Assembly: GCF_000621125.1 (NCBI RefSeq) | Contig: NZ_JHZC01000016.1 | Location: forward strand, 42,017 to 106,016 | Direction: 5' to 3' | Length of the DNA: 64,000 nucleotides | DNA from: Maribacter antarcticus DSM 21422 | Lineage (GTDB): Bacteria > Bacteroidota > Bacteroidia > Flavobacteriales > Flavobacteriaceae | Shown here: one piece after another, positions 1 through 9,368 of the stretch | Layout: each line of letters opens with the position of its first letter | Position numbering within the stretch: position 1 is the stretch's first letter | Notes under the pieces: model-generated | What the model was told of the DNA's origin: nothing | What the model saw: the letters and a program-made list of their open reading frames with translations, nothing else | Databases searched by the model: none | Position numbers and translations under genes: made by a program

Positions 1-811
1 TGATTAAAAAATGAAAAGTATATTTCTATTTAAGATGGAATATTAGTTACATTATGAAAGACATCTTAAAGGAACGGTAATCTAATACGGCTTATACTGT
101 ATACGTTTATTAGGTGAACATCATTATAGCTTTTCAGTGCGAAAAAATTGTATTTAAGCCTTTTTAGCAGAAGTAAAAGGCGAAATAAAAATCACTTTTA
201 TCAGAAAATTTTCAAATTACTCGGACTAAAGATTAAAATTTATAATTTTTCTTTCTTGATGTTATCTTTATGCCTGTTTTTGGGGTAGTGCGATATCCCC
301 TAATTGTGGTAACGCGATTACCTTTTTAGACAAGGTCTATGAAAGTTAATATTGCTTGGTCTGAATTATGAATTAAATCAGGTAGTTCAACCAGTTTTCA
401 TCTAAAACTGCTAACTTATTTCCCTTTTGAACTTTTAATAAACCAATTCTCCATTACTTGTAATTTGAGCCATATGGTTTTGAACTAAAAAAAATCCATA
501 TTGTAACAAGATTTGTCTGAATTAAAGTACTCAAAATCAAAATATTATCTAAAGCCTTAAAAGCAAACTATGTAAATCAAATAGAAGGCTTATTTAACTG
601 GTTCAATTTAATATACTCCCTAAATATTTGATTTGAAATAACCACGAGGACCGTGTGCAATAAATCCGAAACTTTCCTGTTTTCTAATTATGATAGTTTT
701 GTTTCAATCTCTCGTACATTCTAAGTTTTTATTATAGATGTTGTTGAGCTTGAAATATATTTCAATTTTACTGAATTTGAATCAAATTTGACATTTTAAC
801 CATAATATACA
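1..811. other. Non-coding or decayed spacer upstream of gmd
   Basis: No open frame of useful length is visible on either strand. The DNA is AT-rich with scattered stops. On the minus strand around 630-690 a short stretch reads like protein (residues ESFGFIAHGPRGYF) but is bounded by stops and I could not place it in a family. The promoter for the gmd operon should lie here; the last 80 bases are very AT-rich, but no exact TAnnTTTG element at a good distance was found. Confidence 0.4.
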
Positions 812-1924
812 ATGAAAAAAGCCCTCATTACTGGAGTAACAGGCCAAGACGGAGCCTATCTAAGTGAATTCCTTTTAAAAAAAGGCTACGAAGTTCACGG
901 TCTTAAAAGGCGATCATCTTTGCTTAATACAGACCGTATTGATCATTTATACCAAGACCCCCATGTTGAAGACAGAAACTTCATACTCCACTACGGGGAT
1001 ATGACGGACAGCACCAATCTTATCCGATTGATTCAGGAAATACAACCCGATGAAATTTATAACCTAGCAGCCATGAGCCATGTTCATGTGTCCTTTGAAA
1101 TTCCAGAATATACGGCCAATGCCGATGGTATAGGTACGTTGCGGATTTTGGACGCTGTTCGGATTCTAGGTCTGGAAAAAACAACACGAATCTACCAGGC
1201 CTCCACTTCGGAACTCTATGGTAAGGTACAGGAAGTGCCACAATCAGAAACCACTCCTTTCTATCCCAGAAGCCCCTATGCAGTGGCAAAAATGTACGCG
1301 TATTGGATTACCGTAAATTATAGGGAAGCCTATGGCATGTTCGCTTGCAATGGTATATTATTTAACCATGAATCCCCTATTCGAGGAGAAACTTTTGTGA
1401 CCAGAAAAATCACCAGAGCTACAGCGCGTATCGCCTTAGGCTTACAAGATCAATTTTATTTAGGAAACTTGGATGCTCAAAGAGACTGGGGCCATGCCAA
1501 GGATTATGTGCGTATGATGTGGATGATTTTACAAGCAGATGAAGCCGAGGATTGGGTGATTGCTACTGGCAAAACTACGACCGTACGCGAATTTGTGCGC
1601 CTAAGCTTTGCAGAAGCAGGTATTGCACTAGAATTTAAGGGAGAAGGCGTTAATGAAAAGGGGTTTATAAAAAATTGTAGCAACGAAAAATATCAATTAC
1701 CCATAGGAAAAGAAGTCTTGGCGGTAGACCCAAAATACTTTAGACCAACAGAAGTTGAGTTACTCATAGGAGACGCGACCAAAGCACGGACCAAATTAGG
1801 ATGGCAAACAGAATATGATTTGGCCGATTTGGTAAGTGATATGGTAAAAAGCGATTTAAAATTAATGCAAAAAGATCAGTATTTGAAAGAGAGTGGGTAT
1901 CGAATTTTAAATTATTTTGAATAA
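812..1924 (+). CDS. gmd: GDP-mannose 4,6-dehydratase
   Basis: Converts GDP-D-mannose to GDP-4-keto-6-deoxy-D-mannose, the first step to GDP-L-fucose and related deoxyhexoses, in the cytoplasm with NADP(H). The protein is 370 aa, close to the family norm. The N-terminus carries the extended-SDR nucleotide motif ([10 protein letters not shown]), followed by the Gmd signature with RRSS and NTDRIDHLY, and the catalytic YAVAK lies near residue 155. [16 protein letters not shown] is a characteristic Gmd substrate-binding segment. The ATG is preceded by an A/T-rich leader, as is common in Bacteroidota. It is followed 5 bases later by fcl, the next enzyme of the same pathway, so the two are almost certainly one operon. 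Confidence 0.96.
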   Translation: MKKALITGVTGQDGAYLSEFLLKKGYEVHGLKRRSSLLNTDRIDHLYQDPHVEDRNFILHYGDMTDSTNLIRLIQEIQPDEIYNLAAMSHVHVSFEIPEYTANADGIGTLRILDAVRILGLEKTTRIYQASTSELYGKVQEVPQSETTPFYPRSPYAVAKMYAYWITVNYREAYGMFACNGILFNHESPIRGETFVTRKITRATARIALGLQDQFYLGNLDAQRDWGHAKDYVRMMWMILQADEAEDWVIATGKTTTVREFVRLSFAEAGIALEFKGEGVNEKGFIKNCSNEKYQLPIGKEVLAVDPKYFRPTEVELLIGDATKARTKLGWQTEYDLADLVSDMVKSDLKLMQKDQYLKESGYRILNYFE

Positions 1925-1929
1925 TAGTA

Positions 1930-3024
1930 ATGGAAAAAAATTCAAAAATTTTCGTGGCTGGCCATCGTGGGTTAGTTGGCACGGCAATCGTGAAAAATCT
2001 AAAAACCAAGGGCTATTCCAATTTAGTGGTTCGTACGCACAAACAATTGGATTTAACAGACACGACAGCTGTATCCACTTTTTTTATTGAAGAAAAACCC
2101 GACTATGTGTTTCTAGCAGCAGCAAAAGTGGGCGGGATTGTAGCAAATAATAGGTATAGAGGTGAGTTTATTTATGAGAACTTGATGATTCAAAACAATG
2201 TGATACATCATGCTTATCTAAATAAGGTGAAAAAATTATTATTTTTGGGTAGTACTTGTATTTATCCCAAAGCTTGTCCACAACCTATGAAGGAGGACTA
2301 TTTGTTGACTGATATTTTAGAATATACCAACGAGCCCTATGCAATTGCAAAAATTGCTGGTATAAAAATGTGCGAAAGTTATAATTTACAGTACGATACT
2401 AACTTTATGGCAGTAATGCCGACCAATTTATACGGCCCACATGATAATTTTGATTTAGAAAAATCACATGTTATGCCAGCTTTGATACGTAAAATTCATT
2501 TAGGCAAAGCTTTAGAAAATAATAATTGGGAATCCATAAGGGCCAACATAAACCACCTACCCATAGATGGGATAAATGGTAAAGCAGATAAGGATACTAT
2601 ACTAGAGGTACTAGCTAAGTTTGGCTTGAGCCAATCTACCGATGGCAAGGTACAAGTAGAAATTTGGGGCTCCGGAAAACCCATGAGAGAATTTTTATGG
2701 TCAGAAGATATGGCCGATGCTTGTGTATTCTTGATGGAAAATCAAAATTTTATGGACACCTATCCTAGCGGTAGCAAAGAAATCCGAAATACGCATATAA
2801 ATATTGGTACTGGCGAAGATATATCTATTTCAGATTTAGCTTTGCTAATACAGAAACAAATAGGCTTTAGCGGAACCCTTTATTTTAATCGTGACAAGCC
2901 AGATGGCACCTTAAAAAAACTCACAGATGTAACTAAATTAAATAAGTTAGGTTGGAAGCATACCATGTTATTGGAAAAAGGTGTGGGTGAAGTTTATTCT
3001 TGGTATCTAAAAGGCTGCCAATAA
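1930..3024 (+). CDS. fcl: GDP-L-fucose synthase
   Basis: Epimerase-reductase that turns GDP-4-keto-6-deoxy-mannose, made by the upstream Gmd, into GDP-L-fucose using NADPH. Seen in the sequence: Rossmann motif GHRGLVGTAI at the N-terminus, the AAAKVGGI motif, the active-site Ser region LGSTCIYPK, YxxxK as YAIAK, and the C-terminal motif PDGTLKKLTD. At 364 aa it is longer than the roughly 320-residue enterobacterial enzyme because of an insertion of about 40 residues near positions 195-240, between the helix after MPALIRK and the WGSGKPMREF segment. I recall similar longer Fcl proteins in Bacteroidota. It supplies donor sugar for the polysaccharide made by this locus. Confidence 0.95.
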   Translation: MEKNSKIFVAGHRGLVGTAIVKNLKTKGYSNLVVRTHKQLDLTDTTAVSTFFIEEKPDYVFLAAAKVGGIVANNRYRGEFIYENLMIQNNVIHHAYLNKVKKLLFLGSTCIYPKACPQPMKEDYLLTDILEYTNEPYAIAKIAGIKMCESYNLQYDTNFMAVMPTNLYGPHDNFDLEKSHVMPALIRKIHLGKALENNNWESIRANINHLPIDGINGKADKDTILEVLAKFGLSQSTDGKVQVEIWGSGKPMREFLWSEDMADACVFLMENQNFMDTYPSGSKEIRNTHINIGTGEDISISDLALLIQKQIGFSGTLYFNRDKPDGTLKKLTDVTKLNKLGWKHTMLLEKGVGEVYSWYLKGCQ

Positions 3025-3083
3025 TTTCAAATGAAAGAATAATTGTCCCTAAGTAAGAATAAACCCCGGATATAACGAACAAT

Positions 3084-4517
3084 ATGAGTTTAGGAAAAAA
3101 AATGTTCACGGGTGTGCTTTGGAGTGCCGTAGACAAACTCTCTACCCAAACCGTACAGTTTATCTTGGGTATTATTTTAGCGAGGTTACTCACACCCACT
3201 GAATATGGTACGGTTGGACTATTATTAGTTTTTATTACAATTTCCAAAGTATTTATGGATAGTGGTTTTACAGTAGCACTTATTCAAAATCAAGAAAGAA
3301 CCGATGCAGATATTTCTACCGTTTTTGTATTTAATATTGCCATCAGTTTAATATCCTACAGTGTACTTTGGATTGCAGCCCCATACATTGCAAGTTTCTA
3401 TAACTTAGAAATTATTTCATCACTTCTTAAAGTTTTAGCTTTATCCCTCATAATCAATGCTTTTTACTCCGTTCCTTATACGTTAATATCCATCACCTTA
3501 GATTTTAAAACAATTAGTAAAATCAATTTTGCTTCTACTATTTTTTCTGGTCTTATTGCCGTTTATATGGCATATCATGGTTATGGTGTTTGGGCACTTG
3601 TAGCCCAAACGCTAATTAATTCTATTACTATGGTAGTGATGGTTTGGATTTTTAACTCTTGGCGACCTTCTTTTGTCTTTTCAAAAAAGTCTTTTAAAAA
3701 ATTATTTTCCTACGGCTCCAAATTACTAGTATCTTCTCTATTGGAGCGTATTGTCAGTGATTTATCTTCCTTACTTATAGGCAAATATCTTTCCACTAAG
3801 AATTTGGGCTTTTACACACGCGGAACCCAGTTTACTAATTTTTTCTCAAGTGGCTTAAGATCAATACTTGACCGAGTTTTACTACCTGGCTTAGCAACGG
3901 TCCAAAATGATATGGATTTACTGGTGCGGCATGTAAAACAAATCATACGATTAAATGCATTAATTACTATTCCCATATTCTTTGGGTTATTTATTTTATC
4001 AAAGCCAATCATACAAGTACTATTAACAGATAAATGGATTATGGCGGTACCTATTATGCAAATTTTCTGTATTGCTCGTCTGATTACACTAATATGCAGT
4101 ATCAATGTAAACTTATTATATATTATCGGACGTACTGATTTGGCATTACGACAACAATTTTTAAAAATTACTGTTCGGATAATTTTGGTGATGTTATCCA
4201 TTAAGTTTGGTATTATCTATATTGCTTTAGCGGAACTGCTATCAACTGCTATTCACTATTTCATAAATAGCTATTACCCAGGCAAACTGATGAACTACGG
4301 AGCTTTTAAACAACTAAGGGATGTACTACCTTTCTTTATTGCCGGGCTCGTTATGGCGATTATTGTCTACTTTACTACTATAGGAATAGAAAATAATATT
4401 CTAAAGCTAGTTTTTGGACCTTTAGTCGGTATTTCAACTTATCTTTTAATGATTAGGTTATTGAAAATTAAAGAGCTTAAATATTTAATTCAAAAAATTA
4501 AAGAATTGAAAAAGTAA
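3084..4517 (+). CDS. Wzx-type polysaccharide flippase (MOP superfamily)
   Basis: Predicted inner-membrane transporter that flips the lipid-linked repeat unit to the periplasm. The 477-aa protein starts with an amphipathic helix and the segment LGIILARLLTPTEYGTVGLL, typical of polysaccharide biosynthesis proteins of the PST/WzxC-like group. Hydrophobic segments follow throughout (I judge about 12-14 membrane helices), with a basic Lys-rich C-terminal tail. It sits 59 bases after fcl and 32 before an acetyltransferase, in the same direction, and a Wzy-like protein lies three genes on, which supports a Wzx/Wzy-dependent pathway. The family is clear; the substrate is not readable from sequence. 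Confidence 0.88.
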   Translation: MSLGKKMFTGVLWSAVDKLSTQTVQFILGIILARLLTPTEYGTVGLLLVFITISKVFMDSGFTVALIQNQERTDADISTVFVFNIAISLISYSVLWIAAPYIASFYNLEIISSLLKVLALSLIINAFYSVPYTLISITLDFKTISKINFASTIFSGLIAVYMAYHGYGVWALVAQTLINSITMVVMVWIFNSWRPSFVFSKKSFKKLFSYGSKLLVSSLLERIVSDLSSLLIGKYLSTKNLGFYTRGTQFTNFFSSGLRSILDRVLLPGLATVQNDMDLLVRHVKQIIRLNALITIPIFFGLFILSKPIIQVLLTDKWIMAVPIMQIFCIARLITLICSINVNLLYIIGRTDLALRQQFLKITVRIILVMLSIKFGIIYIALAELLSTAIHYFINSYYPGKLMNYGAFKQLRDVLPFFIAGLVMAIIVYFTTIGIENNILKLVFGPLVGISTYLLMIRLLKIKELKYLIQKIKELKK

Positions 4518-4549
4518 ATATCATAGGTATTTATTTATAATTTTAAAAA

Positions 4550-5263
4550 ATGTTAAAAAGTCTAATCTTAAGATGGAATTGGTCCTTACAATTGGCAAAT
4601 TATATTTATAAAAAACGCCAACAGCATAGGATAAAACTAAAGTTAGGAAAATCAGTATTTCTTGGATTTTCTGTGGTGTTGGAAGGGCATAATTTCATAA
4701 ATCATCATACCACCGTGACCAATTCGTATTTGGGTTTTGGCTCTTATGTTGCCAATGACTCAAAAATAGCAAAAACCAAAATAGGCAGATACTGCTCCAT
4801 AGGACCAAGGGTTATTTGTATTTTTGGAAATCACCCAACCAAACAAATCGTTTCTACGCACCCATCTTTATTTTCCACTTGGGGACAGACAGGGTTTACC
4901 TATGCCAAAAAGCAACTTTTTTCGGAGTTTGCGGAACCTATTTCAAAAGGTTCCCCTTATACCATTTCTATTGGGAACGATGTTTGGATAGGAGCCGATG
5001 TGCGAATTTTGGATGGAGTTCAGATTGGTGATGGAGCCATAGTTGCGGCAGGATCAATAGTGACAAAAAATATAGCACCCTATAGTATCGTTGGTGGGGT
5101 ACCGGCCAAACTTATCAAATACCGCTTTACTGAGGCTCAAATTATTTTTTTAAAAGGATATAAATGGTGGGAGAAGCCGCAGGATTGGATTACCAAAAAT
5201 GCCCATTTGTTCGCTGATATTGAAAAATTCATGAAATACCTTAACGCATCTGATGACCACTAA
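4550..5263 (+). CDS. CatB/LbH-type O-acetyltransferase
   Basis: Predicted cytoplasmic acetyl-CoA-dependent O-acetyltransferase that decorates a sugar of the polysaccharide. The 237-aa protein shows left-handed beta-helix hexapeptide repeats, for example around IAKTKIGRYCSIGP and SIGNDVWIGADVRILDG, then IGDGAIVAAGSIVTKN and the family's closing motif GGVPAKLIKYRF. A His in the GNHPTK segment is a candidate catalytic base by analogy with the CatB group. Its 3' end overlaps the next glycosyltransferase by 11 bases, indicating translational coupling. The acceptor sugar cannot be told from sequence. Confidence 0.85.
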   Translation: MLKSLILRWNWSLQLANYIYKKRQQHRIKLKLGKSVFLGFSVVLEGHNFINHHTTVTNSYLGFGSYVANDSKIAKTKIGRYCSIGPRVICIFGNHPTKQIVSTHPSLFSTWGQTGFTYAKKQLFSEFAEPISKGSPYTISIGNDVWIGADVRILDGVQIGDGAIVAAGSIVTKNIAPYSIVGGVPAKLIKYRFTEAQIIFLKGYKWWEKPQDWITKNAHLFADIEKFMKYLNASDDH

Positions 5264-6416
5264 GCTCGCCATAGTTATTGTTGCGTATAACCGTAAAAAT
5301 TCGCTGCAACGCTTACTCAAAAGTGTAGGTAATGCTAGCTACCCAAAAGCTGATATTCCTTTGATTATTAGCATTGATTGTGCTTCTGATAATTATGATG
5401 TTGTACAGGTTGCCAACGCGTTTAAATGGAAGCACGGCACAAAAAAAGTAGAATACCAAAAAGAAAACTTAGGCTTACGAAACCACATCTTACAATGTGG
5501 TGCGTATGCAGTTACTTTTGGAGCAGCTATAATTTTAGAGGACGACCTTTATGTTTCTCCCAATTACTATCAATATACTTCTGAGGCATTGCAATTTGCT
5601 AATAATAAACCCTATATCGCTGGCATATCCCTTTATAGTCATCAGTTTAATGTTCATAGTCGTAGTAATTTCTCTCCTTTACTAGATGGTTATGACAATT
5701 GGTATTTTCAATTCGCATCTTCTTGGGGTCAGGCCTGGACAAAAATTCAATGGGAATCTTTTTATGCATGGTATATAACACAGGAGGTTTTGGAGCCTCA
5801 CCCTAGCCTACCGGATAACGTAACCCGTTGGTCAGAAAAATCTTGGCTTAAATACTTTATAGCTTATTTGGTGGAAACGGATACTTATTTCCTTTATCCT
5901 AGAGCTTCTTACACCACTAATTTTAGTGATATGGGTACGCATGTAGGAAAAGACACTACCACTTTTCAAATACCTCTTGACTTTAGCAAGGACCCCCAAT
6001 TTCAATTCAGCACCCTTAAAGAAAGTTCTAGTGTCTATGATGTTTTTTATGAAAATAGAAAATTACATTTATATTTAAACCTAAAAGAAGCAGACTTACA
6101 TACCAATCTCTATGGTAAAAAAAACAATCAGACTGATAAAAGATATATCTTAACGTGCAAAATACTGCCCTTTAAAATCATTAGAAAATTTGGGAAATCC
6201 TTAAAACCCCATGAAGCCAATATTCTGGTGAGTAATACGGGTAATGACCTGTTTTTATATGAAGCTCAAATAGCAGACAAAAATAGTTTTAAAGAGGATG
6301 TCTACCGTAAAATTATGTACGACATTAAAAGTTTAAATCGCAATGAAGCAAAAATTGTTCTATTCCAATTGCTAAAGGAGCAATTTAACCGTGGTTTAAA
6401 AAAACTGGGACTATGA
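5253..6416 (+). CDS. Glycosyltransferase, GT-A fold (GT2-like)
   Basis: Predicted transferase that adds one sugar to the growing repeat unit on the cytoplasmic face of the membrane. The N-terminal 110 residues form a GT-A nucleotide-binding domain: LAIVIVAYNRKNSLQRLLKS, and a DxD-type metal site as ILEDDLYVSPNYY. The pattern IVIVAYNR...LEDDL, followed by a long C-terminal part with many Trp/Tyr, resembles bacterial relatives of GNT-I-like transferases more than classical GT2. The C-terminal 100 residues are not recognised. It overlaps the acetyltransferase upstream (11 bases) and the membrane protein downstream (ATGA, 4 bases), so it lies inside a tightly coupled operon. Confidence 0.8.
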   Translation: MTTKLAIVIVAYNRKNSLQRLLKSVGNASYPKADIPLIISIDCASDNYDVVQVANAFKWKHGTKKVEYQKENLGLRNHILQCGAYAVTFGAAIILEDDLYVSPNYYQYTSEALQFANNKPYIAGISLYSHQFNVHSRSNFSPLLDGYDNWYFQFASSWGQAWTKIQWESFYAWYITQEVLEPHPSLPDNVTRWSEKSWLKYFIAYLVETDTYFLYPRASYTTNFSDMGTHVGKDTTTFQIPLDFSKDPQFQFSTLKESSSVYDVFYENRKLHLYLNLKEADLHTNLYGKKNNQTDKRYILTCKILPFKIIRKFGKSLKPHEANILVSNTGNDLFLYEAQIADKNSFKEDVYRKIMYDIKSLNRNEAKIVLFQLLKEQFNRGLKKLGL

Positions 6417-7582
6417 AAATGTGGAATTATCTTCAAAAAATCGGTCTAATCTATATTATACCCTTTGTTCTGTACTTGATAAATCCATATAGTATGGGAT
6501 TTTTGTTCGGTTATCTTTTAATATTGTCCCTATTACTGAATGGGAAGAAATTGATTCATTACTTAGATAGGGATTTTGTATTTCTTAGCCTTTTTGCGAT
6601 TACTTATGCTTTATTTTACGCTATGAATCAAAAAAGTGGGATACAACTTATTTTTATATATGCCCTTTTCCCTGGTTTCTTTTATCTATTTGGGAAGTAT
6701 CTAGTAATAGATGGTATGACAACAGGCCACTTGGTATTTTTATTTTTTACAATTGGGTTTCTATTTTCTTTGTCACCATTAATTTCTGTGGTCATCAACC
6801 TAAGAGAGGGAGGATTTGTTCAGCTTAATCGAGAAGTTCCACTGTTTTGGGATGGTAAAGAGACTAAAGCTACATTAATGTCCGCCTACCTCACCTTTAA
6901 TATGTGTCTTCCTATTATTTATTTAATTAAGGAACGAAAAATACCCTGGTTAATGCAAAGTATAGTCGGGGTAATTTTTATAATCTCTTTACTAAGTGTA
7001 TTTCGTTTGGGCAGTCGCACACAATTGGTCATTTGTTTTCTTTCCATTGTGCTAAGTTTGTTGTTTATAATCCCCAAACAAACGGTAAAAGCAAACACGA
7101 AATTATTTTTATTTTTGTTATTTATTACTGCTTTAATTTTAAAATTTGTGCCGTTAAATTTGAATGCGGATTATTTCTCGGTCTTAGGTTCTCGTTTGCA
7201 AGAAAGTGGTAATATATCCAGTGCCGGTGGACGCTCAGCATTATGGTTACAAGGCCTTGAAAATTTATTCACTCATCCTCTAGGATGGCAAGGACCCAAT
7301 GTACGTTATGCTCATAACCTTTGGTTGGATGTAGCTCGCTATGCCGGAATTATTCCCTTCGGACTTTTGCTGATTTTCACTCTAGGTTCTTTACGAAACA
7401 CCCTTAAGGCGGTACGGAAGGCTCCCAAAGAACTGCTCTTGAATACAACGATGTTAATTTTTACGATGGCTTCCATGCTTATCTTCTTTGTAGAGCCAGT
7501 TATGGAGGGTCTTTTCTTTTTGTTTACAGTCTATTGCCTTTTTCAAGGTATTATCAATAATTATTTAAAAAAAAATAACTAA
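6413..7582 (+). CDS. O-antigen polymerase/ligase-like membrane protein (Wzy candidate)
   Basis: A 389-aa polytopic membrane protein (about 10-12 hydrophobic segments) that most likely polymerises the lipid-linked repeat units in the periplasm. The only well-marked motif is in the large loop near residues 255-300: GGRSALWLQGLENLFTHP followed by AHNLWLDVARYAG, the His-Asn plus following helix seen in O-antigen ligase/polymerase (Wzy_C/WaaL) proteins. Together with the Wzx-type flippase in the same operon, Wzy is preferred over WaaL. It is the last gene of the first plus-strand block and converges on the asparagine-synthase-like gene; no strong terminator hairpin is visible in the 42-base gap. 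Confidence 0.78.
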   Translation: MKMWNYLQKIGLIYIIPFVLYLINPYSMGFLFGYLLILSLLLNGKKLIHYLDRDFVFLSLFAITYALFYAMNQKSGIQLIFIYALFPGFFYLFGKYLVIDGMTTGHLVFLFFTIGFLFSLSPLISVVINLREGGFVQLNREVPLFWDGKETKATLMSAYLTFNMCLPIIYLIKERKIPWLMQSIVGVIFIISLLSVFRLGSRTQLVICFLSIVLSLLFIIPKQTVKANTKLFLFLLFITALILKFVPLNLNADYFSVLGSRLQESGNISSAGGRSALWLQGLENLFTHPLGWQGPNVRYAHNLWLDVARYAGIIPFGLLLIFTLGSLRNTLKAVRKAPKELLLNTTMLIFTMASMLIFFVEPVMEGLFFLFTVYCLFQGIINNYLKKNN

Positions 7583-7624
7583 AAAAATTAAAACATCCTA
7601 TTTACATCTCTAAACGTTGCCATT

Positions 7625-9109
7625 TTAAAATTTTTTAATCCTTTCAAAAAGGCCAAATGAAATTAAAGTGGATTTAATGTACCCTTTTATTTTTTCCTTT
7701 TTTGATATCGGATTAATAGGTGCTGATAATACTTCCGGCCATAATAATTTTACAGTTTCTGTAAAGAAAGAATCGTTTTGATTATTTCTGAATTGGGAAT
7801 CCACACTTAACATTATATCTATGATTTCCCTGTTATTAAATGGTATAAAAATCTCTTGCGCTATATCCCATTCCAACTGGCTTTGTGCTTGCCAACTTCC
7901 AACCCTATGTTCCATATAAAATAGGTCTCTAATATCGTAACCTAATTTTTCAACATTAGGTACACTTTTAATCCAGTTTGAAAGTTCCTGCTCTACAAAA
8001 CTTAAATCTCTCCATCCTGGAACGATATTTTTAATTTGTTCAGCAGTTATAACCCCATTCAATTTACATTTTATAAAATAAGCTGACCTACCAATTTCAA
8101 CACAATTACCCCTAACCGCTATTCGTTTAGCTGGAAAACTCTTGCTAATGCCCCAAGCTATAGTACCCCAATCATCAAGATGAGAATTTGAGGTATTTTC
8201 TTTATATAATTTTAAGAAAGACTCATCAGCTTTTTCTGTGCAATCGATTACATTGTGGGTGTATCCTTGGTTTTCTAGTACCTTTCTTGGAATGCTAATA
8301 TCAGCTGAATCACTGTTGAGATTTCTGTACTTAAGTGTATAAAAAAAGACATCCTTGGCAATATTTTTAGTGGCACTTAACAAAAGTCGAGAATCTAATC
8401 CAGCGGTCATTGCTGCCGCTAATTCAAAACGATTATTAGCAACTTTCATAGTCTTACTGAGTAAATTCGCAAGTGCTGTTACTCCCTCCTCACGAGTTCT
8501 TGTTACAATTTTATGTTTTGCGTTTGGCCAGTATCGAATTTCTTTATTTAAAGCTGTGTCAAAATAAAAATTTGGCAGTAATTGGCAAACATTTTGGAGA
8601 AGAGTAATTCCGCAGGGTAACCAGTGTTCTTTCGTATTTTTTACATATTGGGATTGAACATATTCTACCCGCTCGGGACTTTCGACCAAATCAAATATCA
8701 ACTTGAAAAGTTCCGGTTGTGAAGCTAGATGCATTCCATCCTCATTCCTGCTATAATAAACAGTCCTAAGACCACAGGCGTCATGAAATACTTTATATGT
8801 TTCATTAGTTTTGGTAATCAAAACAAAACGACCTACAAGTTTATTTAGGTATTCAAAAAAATCTTCTTCATTAGCATTACGGTTAGCAATTTCCTCTAAA
8901 AGTTCTTCATTGGTTTTATCGCCGCAATGTGGATTTAACCAATATCCTAAAAGGATAAATGTTTTATTTTCTTTTTGTAAGTAATTCAATTCTAAATCGG
9001 GATGCACATATAAATAGCTTTCTCCACAATTTCTAACTTGCCAATTGGACAATACTTCTGTTGGTTTTGGAGATAGTAAGAACTGTCTTCTAAATTTTAG
9101 ATTATTCAT
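7625..9109 (-). CDS. Asparagine-synthase-like protein without glutaminase Cys
   Basis: 494-aa two-domain protein of the asparagine synthase (AsnB) type. The N-terminal half (about 1-200) resembles the class II glutamine amidotransferase fold (GRFVLIT, then HDACGLRTVYYS), but residue 2 is Asn, so the catalytic Cys2 is missing and glutamine hydrolysis is unlikely. The C-terminal half has a PP-loop at about 233-241 (AMTAGLDSR) in place of the canonical SGGLDSS, still compatible with ATP binding. Such proteins are frequent in polysaccharide loci, where they are suspected of amidating sugar acids or activating carboxylates; that role is inference. It is transcribed against the preceding block and is the last gene of the minus-strand block, far from acyltransferase-3. 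Confidence 0.75.
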   Translation of the reverse strand: MNNLKFRRQFLLSPKPTEVLSNWQVRNCGESYLYVHPDLELNYLQKENKTFILLGYWLNPHCGDKTNEELLEEIANRNANEEDFFEYLNKLVGRFVLITKTNETYKVFHDACGLRTVYYSRNEDGMHLASQPELFKLIFDLVESPERVEYVQSQYVKNTKEHWLPCGITLLQNVCQLLPNFYFDTALNKEIRYWPNAKHKIVTRTREEGVTALANLLSKTMKVANNRFELAAAMTAGLDSRLLLSATKNIAKDVFFYTLKYRNLNSDSADISIPRKVLENQGYTHNVIDCTEKADESFLKLYKENTSNSHLDDWGTIAWGISKSFPAKRIAVRGNCVEIGRSAYFIKCKLNGVITAEQIKNIVPGWRDLSFVEQELSNWIKSVPNVEKLGYDIRDLFYMEHRVGSWQAQSQLEWDIAQEIFIPFNNREIIDIMLSVDSQFRNNQNDSFFTETVKLLWPEVLSAPINPISKKEKIKGYIKSTLISFGLFERIKKF

Positions 9110-9368
9110 ATAATTCTAAGTTTTCATATTGGTTATTTTGATTTAATTATTATAATTCAACCTATATATTCCATTTGTTAATTAGTTTTCTCTTTTAACA
9201 ATTAAAAATAATTCTATTAAAACACTTAAAAAATATCGCATAATTTACTGTAATATGAATGCTTGCATATAAAACAAGTATTCAACTTACAAAAATCACT
9301 GAACAACAACTACAATATCCAAGAATCTAATTTATAGATATTAAATTAAACAATTATTATTTTTAAAA

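Noticed and set aside
1020..1289. Open frame of 89 codons on the minus strand within gmd
   Set aside because: It is the antisense of a well-conserved gene and has no family features.
3812..4201. 129-codon minus-strand frame within the flippase gene
   Set aside because: Shadow of the Wzx-type coding sequence; composition reflects the opposite strand.
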